DNA of 64,000 nucleotides from Limonium bicolor (taxonomy: Eukaryota > Streptophyta > Magnoliopsida > Caryophyllales > Plumbaginaceae), in the NCBI GenBank assembly GCA_023374045.1, contig CM041776.1, positions 140,805,296-140,869,295 on the forward strand, written 5' to 3'. Position 1 is the stretch's first letter, and every line of letters begins with the position of its first letter. A model generated the notes under the pieces. The model was not told the origin of the DNA and did no database searches. It saw only the letters and a list, made by a program, of their open reading frames with translations. Shown one piece after another: positions 41,794 to 54,552 of the stretch. The position numbers and the translations under genes were made by a program.

Positions 41794-44700
41794 GTATCGC
41801 TCTGATGACTGAATTCCGAGCTTAGGAAGTACCGAGTTACGATTTCAGTATTTTGGGTAAGGATTGAGTGATAGCGTGAGAGATACGCTAGTTAGGAACT
41901 ACCAGTCAATACTAGAAACCTACAATATCCATCCCACCCTCCACAACCCTATTTTATAACTTGGGAAAAAAGCCAGAGAGATGAAAGTCCTCTCTTACTC
42001 GGGAATACCTGATCTGGCTGTTATTAAGTACCTTTAAAGGTACGGAGAACCTGTCATACGGTAGATCCCGAAAAGTGGGAATCCCGGAGACGGTTTCCAT
42101 CTGAACAATGTTAACCGCATTTATAGCGAAGAATGAAGAATCTTGTGTATAGGAGAATAGAATTTCCGGCAACCTGGGTCGACATGCCGAGCAGTCGAGA
42201 ACAACCAGCTTGCAACGCACTGACCGTGCAACAGACAAGAAGTAAAGTAACGGACCCCGATACACATGTCTACGGGAAATTAATACACCACAACGGTATA
42301 CCGACCGACTAAGGAACTAAAACGTAGCACCCAAACAAGAGACAAGTCTCAGTAACCATGACAAATGCGTGGAACGGGCTACGGAGAGGAAACAATACTA
42401 AGAATAAGGGGACTCCAAGAATGGGAAACCCCCAGTTAATGATTATCATGTGAATACAGTGAGAAGTCGCCCAGAGGGTTAATTGTCAAGACTGTAAGAT
42501 CAAGTGAGGGCCAACAAGGTCACTGATGACAGTGCGGGAAAAACAATACCACAACCGGTGTGTGTTGAACCGATAGCCAGTTAGCATGGCGCACTTGCCA
42601 AGGCAAGTGCTGCTATAACAGGGCTGGTTGGGAAAGTTTTAACAGATACGAAGTACTTAGTAAAGTACCATGAAGTTAAGTGAGATCATCACAACTGTGG
42701 AAGGGCTTAATAGCCTAACCTCGGTAATGGGAAACACACCAGTCAGCAAGAAGCTAGACTTGGTGAAGGCAAGGAGACTTGTAAAACCGGGAGAATTTTT
42801 CTTTCAAACTCAGATTTATTTCAAACTCTCTTTCAAAACCAAATTTCTTTCAAACCAATACTTATTTCCAACCTTCTTTTAAACCAACCAGAAGACCTAC
42901 ACCGGCTTAGTGCCACATGGTAGGTAGGTTACACCCAGTTCACTTTTATATAACCGGAGGAAACCGGTAACGCGGAATACATATTATCACAGGATGATAT
43001 AAGGGAGTTGACGACAGAATCTTCACCTAGGCGTGTGACGGACACTACGAGTGTACCAACTAATGTGGGACGACTGCACTCCGATAGGAGCTTGTGGGCC
43101 TGACAGACCTACTTATGGGTTAGTTGGGTAAGTAGTAATGTATCAATATGGTACCCCACATATGTAACACGAGTAGAGTCCGGAACACGGGAAGTAGCCG
43201 ACCCCATACTACGGTCAGCAGTAAAGACAACAAGATCAACTGATTACCACGATTGGTTAAAGTAAAGGAACTCAGTTAAGTTAACAAGACTAAAGGAATT
43301 AGTGAATTTGTTTCAAGGAAATGTTTAAGAGTCAGGAAGTGCGAAATGCCTAACTGTTTTGTAAGACATCGCATATGTCTTAAGAATCACGATGAATAGA
43401 ACATGATAGCTGGCACGATGACCCAGCCTATACATGACAAGGAAAATGCCTAAGGTGGACACATTAATGTGCAATGAACGGAAGAAACACCCGGAATGAT
43501 TACCTGGACTACCAGGAATATCGATCTTCACAGACGAGGATAGTAAACCATTAAGAACGCGAAACGGCTTGGCTAACTAAATATACCCAATAAGTGCGAG
43601 CCAGACGCAAGTGGCATAACCTAGCAATACCTAGGATAAGTCCTTGAAGAGTGTTTGCATCAACAGTTGTTGTATGAAATGACATGACAGAAACGCAAGG
43701 GTTGAAACTAACACCTAGTATAAGCATAAGTTCGTCAGAAGACAGACTGACAATTCCAAGTGGCATCCCATGAAAGGAAGCGGAATAAAACGACCTTATC
43801 ATTGAGCCCAATACTACCACTAAACCATGTAATGTTTGTACAGAGAGGTAAATATGTGTGAACAACCTACAATGAGCGGAGCTCAAGGCAATAAGGCTTA
43901 TAAGCCACAAACAGGATATGTTACATAAATTTAATCAATTGTAGAAGTTTATGTAGTACAAATAGACATAGCGGAGAATGAACCACTGCTTTACGAGTGG
44001 GGGATACCTCTCGATATTGTGAAACCGCAGGAGCGGTAGTTGTAGAAAACCAAGTTCATGAAATATGTTAAGGATTGACTATGTTATTATTGCGGGCTGA
44101 ATAACGTCGGCTTGTAATTCGAGTGATCAACGCTCAAGGAGCATTCGGTAGTCATCCAAACGAATGACGAACCATAATAAAATATATGTGTGGAAGTTAA
44201 TGTGACAGTAACCACCATGTAAGTCGGTGTTATCAACAAGAAGTAAGAGCACGGTGCGCAGGCGATCGTCGTATAAGTATTGTTAAATGATAAGTATAAT
44301 AAATAACTAGGCAGTAAGCCAATAGCCAGTATACGATAAGAATCTCAGTGATACACAGTGTGAATTCCATTGTGAATTGCATAAGAGATTTACTGTCAAG
44401 AGTTTACGCCTCGGCACTCTGTATGACTGAGTGTTTTGGTATTGTATTTGTGCAGTAATGATCGAGTGTGCGATAGCTAGGATTCGGGAAATGTTTAATT
44501 GTGGTGGAAATAGAAAGAGGCTTATAACGCCATAGTGACCGATGCATAGGAAAATGCTAGGTTGAAAGGGTACCTTGTACAGAACCAATGTGGAGGCATG
44601 ATTAGTCATAAGTGACTGCTGCAGTACACGGAATACTAGATATCGGTATGGAATATACCTCAAGTGTGGGAAATAACCGAGAGAGCACTACACACTAGGT

Positions 44701-45571
44701 AGTAGCTCAACCTCAACCGACAGTAAGTCAGAAGGAATCAAGTTAATCATTGTGAAATACGTACCATTTTAAGCAGTAAGTTATTAGAGAAGTGGATAGA
44801 AAGTTCTGAAACTTACCGAATTCGCTCACGGTAAGAGATACCACACGTCGGTTGAGAAACCGTTATCGCCAAGATAAAGGTGATAATTGGGAATGTGCAA
44901 TATAGTAAGAATAACGAGTGGGGCAAACTAAGCGCTACAGTTGTCAGAGTTGCGCAGCAGGAACTAGTGAGCCAGTGACTCAAGTGTTGAATGTGCATAG
45001 TGAACATGGGTGACTGGCTAATTACTGATGCCTAGAAGCCTCACAGGCCAGGACCGAAATCGGTTATGAGTTAAATAAACTCCAATGAGAATTCTTGGTT
45101 TAGGGACTAAACCGCCAATATGGTTAAGATCCTCTAACCAGAACACATTGTATAACAGACCGCGTAGAAGTTGAAACACTTCACGACGGTAGAACTCTTT
45201 TAACCAATATTCAGTGGTTGATTACGTGGGCGTAATCCCTTTTAAGGGGGGTAGAGCGCAAAACCGCTTAGTGTATTTTACCGTACAAGTGTACGTGAAC
45301 TATGTTGTGCATGGCACAAAATGATTTGTTGGGATGATTGGTGCGTGCGTTACATAAACATACGCATTCGTTCATGGTTTAATGGTGGTTATTGCGCACA
45401 AGAGATGCGAATACCATTGTGATAAGTGTGTTTTTTTGTTAACAGTTGTGTGTGGGTTACAAGTACATGTGTGGGATTACAAGTACAAGGAGTAGAGAAA
45501 CTCCCGGGGAAATAAAGCCCCGACAATATATGTTCTTATAATACTAATTGTAAAACAGTGCATCGTATTTG

Positions 45572-45600
45572 ATATACATATATATATATATACATATACA
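45572..45600. repeat. AT dinucleotide microsatellite
   Basis: A run of (AT/TA) with a few C interruptions, in the G interior. Confidence 0.8.
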
Positions 45601-46351
45601 GTATTGTGATCCATGAAAGGGTATGAAACCGACATAGAACCTAGTGAGAATAAGATTCCCTAGGTAACTGATTAGAGTGAACGAAGATAACTGATAGACG
45701 GAGTTCTATCCTTGGAGATGTATGATTATGACTAGAAAGACTAAAAGATAGAAAATTGGGAATGTGTGTATTATTTGATACTTGAAAATGAAGTGGGAGG
45801 TGGAACTTGATTTGCATGTGATCAAAGGAAGCCGAACACAAATTGGGGTGGAAGGATAGTTCAACACTGATGCTGATCACATCAGGGTTGGGTGATTCTT
45901 GAAGCTCCCTAAAAGTGGTCACAAATAACCACGCTAGGAAAAGAAGCAAAGAGCTTAAGTTGGACTTGGAGTTGTATGCGTTTTCAAAAGGGTTTTCAAT
46001 TGGCATTTCCAAACTTCTGACTGATATTTTGAATAAAGGATTCTCTTTTACTTAACTACGTAAAGAATATTTTAATAATACTTGCTCACGAACTGAGGAC
46101 GTATGAGCCTTTGTCTTCGGACCGGTGACATGAGAAGTATATATGTTAAAAGTTAAGTGATTGTTTTTTTTATCTCCCAAAGGAACGGGGACCAGAAGGT
46201 GTCCATCGCGACCGGGTTCTGCGGGATCACAGTGTATCTAAAAGATATTTTTGGTTGCCATACATGCTAAGACATGTTGTGTGGTATGTGTAATAATTAT
46301 TATTTTGACCTTGAGTCCAACTGTGGATGAGTTCCAAAAGTGTATGTTATC

Positions 46352-46470
46352 AGGACCTATGAATCTAAATGTTGTGTTACATAGACCTATGTGTCTAAAG
46401 GCTGTTATGTTATCAAGACCTATGGGTCTAAATGTTGATGATGTTATCCAGACCCAAGAGTTTAAGGGTT
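46352..46470 (+). repeat. Four-copy repeat, period about 33 bp, near G 3' end
   Basis: AGACCTATGNGTCTAAA-type unit recurring at about 46353, 46384, 46418 and 46451, each separated by TGTTATGTTATC-like sequence. The unit has an internal AGACC/GGTCT inverted pair. Downstream, CCGGACC(A/G)TTAAGTCCGAGG occurs twice (about 46501 and 46566). Confidence 0.6.
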
Positions 46471-46690
46471 GTTATGTATGTGCAAATGTTGTTAAGGTAC
46501 CCGGACCATTAAGTCCGAGGTTACTATGTAAGTATGTTATGTTATGTATGGATGTGTATATGTACCCGGACCGTTAAGTCCGAGGTTGTGATGTAAAGTG
46601 TGCTTGGTTATGAAAATTTTATTTTACAAGTAATCCCTGTATTCTAATTCAATTGGTGCGAGGGAAGTGTAAACTTCGGGGACGAAGTTC

Positions 46691-46707
46691 TTTTAAGGGG
46701 GGTAGAT
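46691..46707 (+). other. Polypurine tract of G element
   Basis: TTTTAAGGGGGGTAGAT directly before TGAAATACCCC, preceded by GGGGACGAAGTTC. Confidence 0.8.
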
Positions 46708-47438
46708 TGAAATACCCCAAACCTTGATATGTTGTTTAAATGTTAAACTATGGTATTTGAAGGCTAAAAATGCCTTAGAAACATCAGTGTACAATTTAAA
46801 CCATAGTAAAAACACAATAAAGTACTATAAACAAAGTTGAGCAAAAACATGCTCTAAGCTTGGAGTGAACTTGGTTAGGACCCAATGAGCCTACCAAGAC
46901 TTATTAATATCAATTATGATTTAATAAGGCTAATTTAGTCCTTAGGAAACTTTGGTAGACAACTAAACCAAACCAAACATAAATACATACCTTAAGGTCA
47001 ATATGGGCTAAAATGTGCTCTAAGCTTGGGATAGTCTTGGTTAAGACCTAATGAGTTTACCAAGACCTTATTTATATACTAAGGAACATATTAAACCAAT
47101 TACTAGAGAAAACCAAGCTTGAAAACAAGGTTAAACACAAAATGTGCTTTAAGGAGTCTTAAAGCACATTTTGAAAAATTGTCTTGTAAATGAGTTTTGA
47201 GTGACTAAATGTCCATCATTACTCTTTAATTAACATGTGTACTACTTAGTATCACATTATGAAGTTTAAATCAATGGGAAATCAAAAATTTCACAACTAT
47301 GTGCCTGTTTTGTGAATAGTAACTTAAATAAGCTAGTTTATGACATAAGTCAATGTAAGTAATTTAATTGGTCAATAATGACCAAAACACCCCTAGATAA
47401 CTAATGGGGGCCGGTTTTTGTAAGGTGAGTCACCACCA

Positions 47439-47447
47439 TATAAAAAA
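47439..47447 (+). promoter_or_regulatory. Probable TATA box of G LTR
   Basis: TATAAAAAA in CACCACCATATAAAAAAATC, followed within 100 bp by a C/T-rich leader (CTCATTCCTCTCTTG), as is usual at plant LTR transcription starts. Confidence 0.5.
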
Positions 47448-48264
47448 ATCAATTAAAGAAAGGAAGGAAAAGTAAGTAAAAGAAGAAAGTTACTTTATAA
47501 CATAAATATCTTCCAAAAGCAAACTTAAAACTCATTCTCTCATTCCTCTCTTGTTCCCACCATAGCCAACCCTTCTCCTTCCTCTCTCCATCGGTTTTGC
47601 TACAGCAAGTAGCCCTTCTCCATCTTTGAATGCTTGTAACTCCTAGCTCCATGGTCCAAATTCAATTTCAAGACCACCATTCTTCTAGTTGGAGCAAGCT
47701 CTACACTTCTATCTTTTCAAATCTTCAAAAGCCTCATTTCGGTGCCATGAAGAATCACCATTGAAGGAGCTTGAGCTCACATTTTTACACCTTGTTGTTC
47801 TCCTTAGCTTCAAGGTAAGGAAACTCAAAGAAAAACTCCATTTCCTTCTTGTTTTGATGTTGGCCGAAAATCACCACTTATGGTGCCTTTCTCTTGCTTG
47901 GTTCTAGCCCCATTTCAATCATTCAAGGGCTTGGTGGAGTCCTCTCTTGATGCTTATTCAAGCTCTCTTTTGTTTCCAAGGTAAAACAACTATCCTAATG
48001 TGTTAAGACAATATATATAACCTAGGGTTTGTAAATGAGTTTAAGCATGAAGCTTGAATGCTCATTGGTTTTACTTGTGTTTGATTAGAAACTTTGACAA
48101 GTAACCAAGTCCTCTTGCCGGTTTCCAAACAAGGAAGAACAAGAGTGTTCAAGTAAAATCTTGAAGAAAAGAGGTAATCAAACTATCTCAATGTGGTTTA
48201 AATGCCTTAGGAAATATGAGCTTAATTTGCTTAATAAAATACCTAAAGAGCTAATGGTGAATGA

Positions 48265-48269
48265 GTTAG
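48265..48269. other. Target-site duplication of copia B, left
   Basis: GTTAG directly before the 5' LTR, matching GTTAG at 57545-57549 directly after the 3' LTR. A five-base duplication is normal for copia integration and proves B is a genuine insertion. Confidence 0.9.
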
Positions 48270-48990
48270 TGTTGAAGACTTAGTTATGCAGATGATTGCC
48301 TCCTCAGTCAAAGTAGCGATGCAGAGAAACTAGGCGCGATACAGAAAGACGTTCCACTGTCACAGTTCGAGTACCTCTGCAGAAGCATCTGTCCACGAGT
48401 TCCTATATGCCAAGAAACGCGACGTTACTGAAAGTAGTTGCGGAAATCTAGCATAGTTGGAGCAATAGCAAAACGTGAGAACGTGACGCACAAGGAGGTC
48501 CACAACTCCGATACTTGTGGAACCAACCCAAGGAGTCGTTTTACTTGAAGACTTCACCGAAGATTTAGGAGATCGTTACCAAGTATATAAGCATGCGAAT
48601 GTAATTAGTTAATTTGTGTATTCGAGATTATTCAGTGAGAAACTTCGCCCTTGAGAGAGAAAATATTCTTGAGAGATCTTAGTGAGATAGTGTTAATTAG
48701 CTTAGGTATTTATTACCTAGAGAGCACACATAGAACACTCCCTTTACTCCTTGTGACGCATTGACCAAAGCCGAGAGTAGAGCGAGTGTTGGATGAGACA
48801 GAATACTTCTGTCGAATCCCAAGATAGGAAGCTAGGTTGTAATTCACATTGAGTTTCAATACAAGCAGAATCCTATCTTGTTAAGTTTAAACAAAAGCTT
48901 CCGCGTTATTTTGCACACCTTTATTCTTCAAGCAGAGTTGGTCTGAGACTAACACCTCAGACCTACTCGGTCAGCACCCCGATCCCTTCA
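48270..48990 (+). repeat. 5' LTR of copia B
   Basis: TGTTGAAGACTTAGTTATGC...CCCTTCA, 721 bp. The TATA box CAAGTATATAAGC lies near 48584. Confidence 0.85.
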
Positions 48991-48992
48991 AG

Positions 48993-49004
48993 TGGTATCA
49001 GAGC
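48993..49004 (+). other. Primer-binding site of copia B
   Basis: TGGTATCAGAGC, two bases after the LTR; initiator tRNA-Met type. Confidence 0.9.
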
Positions 49005-49030
49005 TTGCGTTGGCTGACAAATCTCTCAAA

Positions 49031-51023
49031 ATGGCGGAAATCTCAAACACCAACAACAACAACAGAATGCAAGTGGAGAATCCAAAGCTAACTTCCACAA
49101 ACTATAACATGTGGAAAAACGAGATGGAGTCACACCTCCAGTCCTTGAATCAACAACTCTGGACGGTAGTGACGAAAGACAACTTCCCAGTACCTGAAGG
49201 GAAAGATCTCAGCTCCTATACTGCTGAGGAGCGCAGATGTGTTGAGCTAAATGCCCAAGCCGTACGAGTAATCTACACCAGTCTTTCTCCACCTGAAAGA
49301 AGAAGAGTGTATCACATCAAAATAGCCAAAGACATCTGGGATCACCTTCGAGCTATTCACGAAGGAAATACTGAGCTTCGAAAATCAAAAATACAAGAAC
49401 TGAAGATGGACTACGAAAACTTCGTAGGAAAGCCTGGAGAATCCCTCAGCGACATGCTCGCTCGATTCACTGAACTCACTGCTACTATGGAAGAGCTGCA
49501 GATTGGAGAGTCAAATGAAAACATCAACAACAAATTTCTGGACAGTCTGGGTGAGGAATGGACCGAGAGCGTTATCTCCACGAAGGCATCTAAAAGTCTA
49601 GAAAAATGGACTTTGACTGACTTGGGATCCTATCTTCAGTCCATCAACAAATACAAGATGAATATCAAAAATAGAGGTAATAGTTCTCACTCAAACCATG
49701 TTGTTTCGTTTTCCAACGTGAATCAAGCTTTGCAGGTAAAGACTACACCCAGCCAGACAGCAGTTCACCAGAATGAATCATTCCACTATGACGCTACCTC
49801 TCCAAATCAGGATTTAATCCAGCAGCTTCGGGACACTCTGATTGACGGCATAATAGAAGAAGGATCAGCGAACACCTTCGAAGACATGGCCATGCTGGTC
49901 AAGAACTTTAAGAGATTCATGCGAGATCGATCAGAAAGGAACAGTCCAGTCCAAACAGGTTCAGCCAAAATCAAAACCGACAATATCAATCCTACAACCG
50001 TAATCAGCAAGGTACTACGGGAACTGGAGACCGAGTATGCTTCAAATGCCTGAAGCCGGGGCACTACGCCAACAACTGTCCTCTCAAGAAGAAAGATGAT
50101 CGCGAGCAATCATCACTAATGGCAAATTCAGCATGGGGAGACTCTGACTCAGAAGAACCTGAGATGGGAACGTCAAGCCTAATCTGTCTCATGGCTCACA
50201 AAAGTCAGGCATGCAAGAGTCCCTCTTCAGAGGTAACTGAATATTTCTCAGATTCATGTGCTATTCCCTCTTTAGATTTATCTACTTACTACATCGACCC
50301 AAATCATCCTGAATTTGAATTAACTGAAGAACAAGACAGAATAGCCTCTCTTTATGAAGAAATCCATGTGCTAAAAGGTCATGTCAACAACGATCGTCTA
50401 AAATTGCAAAAATCTGAAGAAAAGGCCGAACAACTTGAAAAAGAGCTAAAAGATGCTCACAACCTCATCAACTCCTTACAAACTCAAGTCTCTTCCCTAC
50501 AGAGAAATCGTTCCAAAATTCCCCAAAAATTTTTCAAACCAATCACCTTTGTTCGTGAGGTTGCTGAAATGAAAAAGCCAAAATTCTTTGAGAACGAACT
50601 CCGTGAGTCAAAAGAAAGACAAGTTCGACTTGAGAAAGAGGTCGATTCCCTGAACATCGCCCTTACAAAGGCACGGATGGAATCGGTCTCATCATCTAAT
50701 CCCCCTAGTTGGCTGAGAAATAAGGGCAAAGTAAACCTACCAAAAATAGCCACAAAACCCAATGATCTTCAAAGAAGGAAACTCCAAAAAGAAAAATTTG
50801 AAAACAAATTCTGTTGGCAAAAGAAGTACGTTCATCTACCTTCTTTATTAATTTGTGGTTACTGTGGCTACGACGGGCATATTCACTCCTCCTGTCATAA
50901 GCTTGGCAAAGATTTATCTTTCAATATGCAACGTTTACATACTCTGTCTAAAGCACGACATGGTTATAGCTCTCTTTCAAAGAGGGAACCCAAGTTCGCC
51001 TGGGTTCCCAAGTCTAACTTTTG
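49031..51023 (+). CDS. Copia B gag
   Basis: ATG at 49031 (MAEISNTNNNNRMQVENP); an in-frame ATG-less extension upstream overlaps the primer site and is not the start. Open to 50053 with the retrotransposon capsid-like region (YTSLSPPERRRVYHIKIAKD, LADMLARFTEL-type block). A frameshift near 49910 puts the zinc knuckle (FKCLKPGHYANNC, near 50045) out of frame. The second open part, 50119-51024, covers the coiled coil (KSEEKAEQLEKELKDAHNL) and a second knuckle CGYCGYDGHIHSSC near 50860. Two knuckles and a coiled coil fit the SIRE group. Apart from that shift, this copy is the best gag in the window. Confidence 0.8.
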
Positions 51024-52330
51024 ATTATCCTGTAGGGAGAGACCGTGGACAATGACTCTTGGTTTCTGGATAGTGGATGCTCACGACATATGACAGGAGA
51101 CCCTGACAAGTTCACGACTCTCTCTCAACACAACGGGGGGAAAGTCACTTTTGGCGACAATGCTCATGGTGAAATCATTGGTATTGGAACCGTCGGTAAT
51201 CCCTCTCTCTTTAAAATAGAAAATGTTAATTTAGTAAATGGACTTGGACACAGTCTTCTAAGTATCTCTCAAATTTGTGATCTCTCTAATGTTGTTCTTT
51301 TTTCGGCCTCTGACTACAAAATCTTTGACGAGCAAACAGGTCTGCTGAAAGCACACTGGTATAAGGGTGAACAATCTTTACAAACTATCTCTTGAAAACC
51401 CTAACCTAGATGGTACTCTCTGTCTTAGTGTACAGGACAAGAATATCTCCTTATGGCACTTTCACCTAGGTCATGCACACGGCAAACTACTAAACAAAAT
51501 CAAAAACAGAAATCTTGTAGTGGGACTTCCTCAGACAAATCTTCCAGACCGACATCCTCTGTCCTGCATGCGTACAAGGGAAACATTCTAGAGCAAGCTT
51601 TCCAGGTAAAACAGATATGTCTACATCATCTCCACTGGACATGCTACACATGGATCTATGTGGACCAATGCGTGTTCAAAGCAAAAGTGGTAAGAAGTAC
51701 GCTCTCGTCATCGTCGATGACTATTCACGTTGGACATGGGTACTCTTTCTTAAAAACAAGTCGGACACATTTACTGAATTCGAAACCCTATTCAAACTGA
51801 TTACTAACAAATGTTCACCTCTGTCAAGACAATTCGATCTGACAACGGTACAGAATTTTGCAATATTCAGTTTTCAGAATTCTGCAGGAAAAGGGAATCA
51901 TGCATCAAACTCTGCTGCTCGTACTCCACAACAAAATGGAGTTGTAGAACGAAAGAATCGCACGCTAGTAGAAATGGCAAGAACAATGCTCATCGATAAT
52001 AACCTTCCAGCCACATACTGGGCAGAAGCTATCAACACTGCAGCATACATCCTAAATCGAGCATCAATTCATCCATTCTTCGGCAAAACCCCATATGAAA
52101 TTATCAAAGGCCGTCCACCTTCAGTCACACATCTACGGCGCTTTGGATGCAAGTTTTCATACACAACAATGGAAAAGAAAATCTCGGCAAGTTTGCTTCT
52201 AAGAGTGATGAAGGAATCTTCCTTGGCTACTCATCACAGAGTCGAGCTTACAGAGTACTCAATAAACGTACAGCCTGTCTCAAAGAAAGTCCTCATATTC
52301 GTTTTGAAAACTCTCTAACTCTAGCGACTG
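51024..52330 (+). pseudogene. Copia B protease and integrase, frameshifted
   Basis: Protease WFLDSGCSRHMTGD at about 51060. Integrase frames 51367-51591 and 51617-52318 hold the zinc-finger His pair (LWHFHLGHAHGK), MDLCGPMRVQSKSGKK, VERKNRTLVEMA and HLRRFGCK. Shifts near 51352, 51538, 51812, 51890 and 52150 break the chain; the central SDNGTEF site is in another frame from the first Asp. Confidence 0.8.
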
Positions 52331-54225
52331 TGAACACCACAAAATGAACCACACGAAGATGCCGCAGAACTACCTTCATTAATACCAGTAGCTACTATCC
52401 CCTGCACCACAACACCTCTGCAACAGACTCATCCTCTGACAGCGACGCGACCCTGATGACCTCCATTCAAAGATGCCTCACCCACTCCCACACAGGACCC
52501 ACTACCTCCTCCACAAAACACAATGACACCACACCTAACGTCACCCAACACCAGATCACTCCACTAGTCTTCCATAACCTCCGCAAGAAAATTTCAACAA
52601 GCCTCCACTCATCCCCATCTCTCAAATCCTGAGTGATCATCCAAAGGTTCAAACATGTAGTGAGCTGGCATATCTCTGTGCCTTCAATGCCTTTTCTATC
52701 CAAAATCGAACCTAAGAATGTCAACCAAGCTCTACAGGATCATGACTGGGATACTCGCCATGCAAGAAAATTACACTCTCACAGAGACACTCTGTCTGGA
52801 GACTTGTTCCATGTCCAACCAATCATAAACCATTGGTACAAAATGGGGTGTTTCACAACAAGTTAGATGATCAAGGAATATCTCTCACAACAAGCAGACT
52901 GGTAGTCAGGGATACGCTCAGCTGAAGGAATTGATTACGATGAACTTATGCTCCAGTAGCTCAAATTGAGGCAATTCGAATACTCGTGGCCTATGCAGCC
53001 CATCGATGTATAAAACTCTACCAAATGGATGTAAAAACTGCCTTTCTACATGGATACATCGACAGAGATGTATATGTTGCTCAACCACCGTTTCGAAGAT
53101 CCACATCACCCGGAGTATGTCTACAAGTTAGATAAAGCTTTATTGGCCTAAAGCAGGCACCTCGAGCATGGTATGAGCGTCTCTCATCTTACTTAGTGTC
53201 TCATGGATTCATTCGAGGTAAAGTTGACAAAACTCTTTTCACTCTCACCAAAGGTAAGACATACTCATTGTGCAAATATACGTGGATGAACATAATTTAT
53301 GGATCCACTATTCCTGAACTATGTTCTTTCTTTTCTGATCTCATGAGTAAAGAATTTGAAATGAGTGCTCTTGGAGAATTGAAATTCTTTTTAGGTCTAC
53401 AAGTCACCCAACAGGAAAAACGGGACTCAAATTCATCAACAATACATTCACGAGCTGTTAATCAAATACAAGATGCAGGATTCAAAGCCACACCCACTCC
53501 AATGACAACAACAGAGAAGCTACATCTGGATGAAAAAGGAATTGCCGTTGATGCTAGTACGCTACAGAGGTATGATAGGTTCCCTTCTTTATTTAACAGC
53601 AAGTAGGCCTGACATTCTATATGCTGTATGTCTCGTGCAAGATTTCAGGCAAACCCAAAAGATCACACCTACAAGGTGTCAAGCGAATTTTTCGCTATCT
53701 GAAAAGTACCCAAGACCTGTACCTCTGGTACCCAAGTACTCCTGATTTCACTCTAATGGGTTATAGTGATTCTGATTTTGCAAGCTCTTTATTAGACAGG
53801 AAAAGCACATCTGGTACTCCGCACAATTTTTAGGACTATGTCTTGTCGCCTGGAGTTCAAAGAAGCAAAACCAGTAGCAACTATCATCCGCTGAGGCCCG
53901 AATATGTCTCCGCCGCTGCTTGCTGTGCACAGATTCTCTGGATACAACAACAACTCAGGACTATCTCATTCCTCCGACTTGTACTACAATTTTTCTGTGA
54001 CAATAATAGCGCTATTGATTTATCTAAAAATCCTGTTCATCATTCCAGGACAAAGCACTTGAAATTCGTCACCATTTCTTAAAGGATTGCGTTGAAAAAG
54101 GACAGATACAACTAGAATATGTTCCTACTTCAGATCAACTTGCAGACATATTCACCAAACCATTGCAACGAGGTCCTTTTGAAGCACTACGTTCACACTA
54201 GGTATGACCCGTTTGACTTAGCTAA
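52331..54225 (+). pseudogene. Copia B reverse transcriptase and RNase H, heavily frameshifted
   Basis: Same sequence as 33570-35502 but with single-base losses every 50-100 bases in places (52350-52950 is the worst). At the YVDD site one extra A changes the frame (GTGGATGAACATA where A has GTGGATGACATA). RNase H pieces such as YSDSDFA and [12 protein letters not shown] survive in separate frames. Confidence 0.8.
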
Positions 54226-54552
54226 GGTCGTATCTCCTTCTCGTGTTTGTGTAAATATCTGGGTGAAATGTATGAATATGTCTGATGACCTAGTCTGTCT
54301 GTTAAAGAAACAAAGCACCAGCGTAAAAACAAGAGTTTTTAGTTTCTGCTAACCCCCCGCGAAATTCTCGCCATACTATCCGCAACACCCCAGCTCAACC
54401 AATCAGCTCACATTACCCTGACACACGACGTCTACCTATATTCCGACATCCATAACTCTCACTCCCCACGTCCAATCGCACCTAAACCTGATCTTTGTGC
54501 TTCTCTTCGTCTTCTACACTCGTTTGCCTACTACGATCAAACTCCGATCACC

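Larger units (their letters stand above)
41794..46690 (+). other. Noncoding interior of G element
   Basis: About 4.9 kb in the place of gag-pol. I looked for zinc knuckles, protease DSG, YVDD, RNase H and integrase motifs in the open frames on both strands and found none. All frames are short (the longest is 123 codons, 45641-46012 on the - strand). A second polypurine-like string, TTTTAAGGGGGGTAGA, occurs near 45240. Whether the region is an ancient, fully decayed gag-pol or never coded cannot be told by eye. Confidence 0.6.
46708..48269 (+). repeat. G element 3' LTR, left part
   Basis: Starts TGAAATACCCC after the polypurine tract and runs to GTTAG (48265-48269), where copia B is inserted. 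Holds the probable LTR promoter at 47439 and a pyrimidine-rich leader. The 5' LTR counterpart of this part is missing in the window. The frame at 47689-47907 starts in the leader and looks spurious. Confidence 0.75.

Noticed and set aside
45641..46012. 123-codon - strand frame in the G interior
   Set aside because: No motif, no homologous copy in the window to compare, and the surrounding region has no coding signal.
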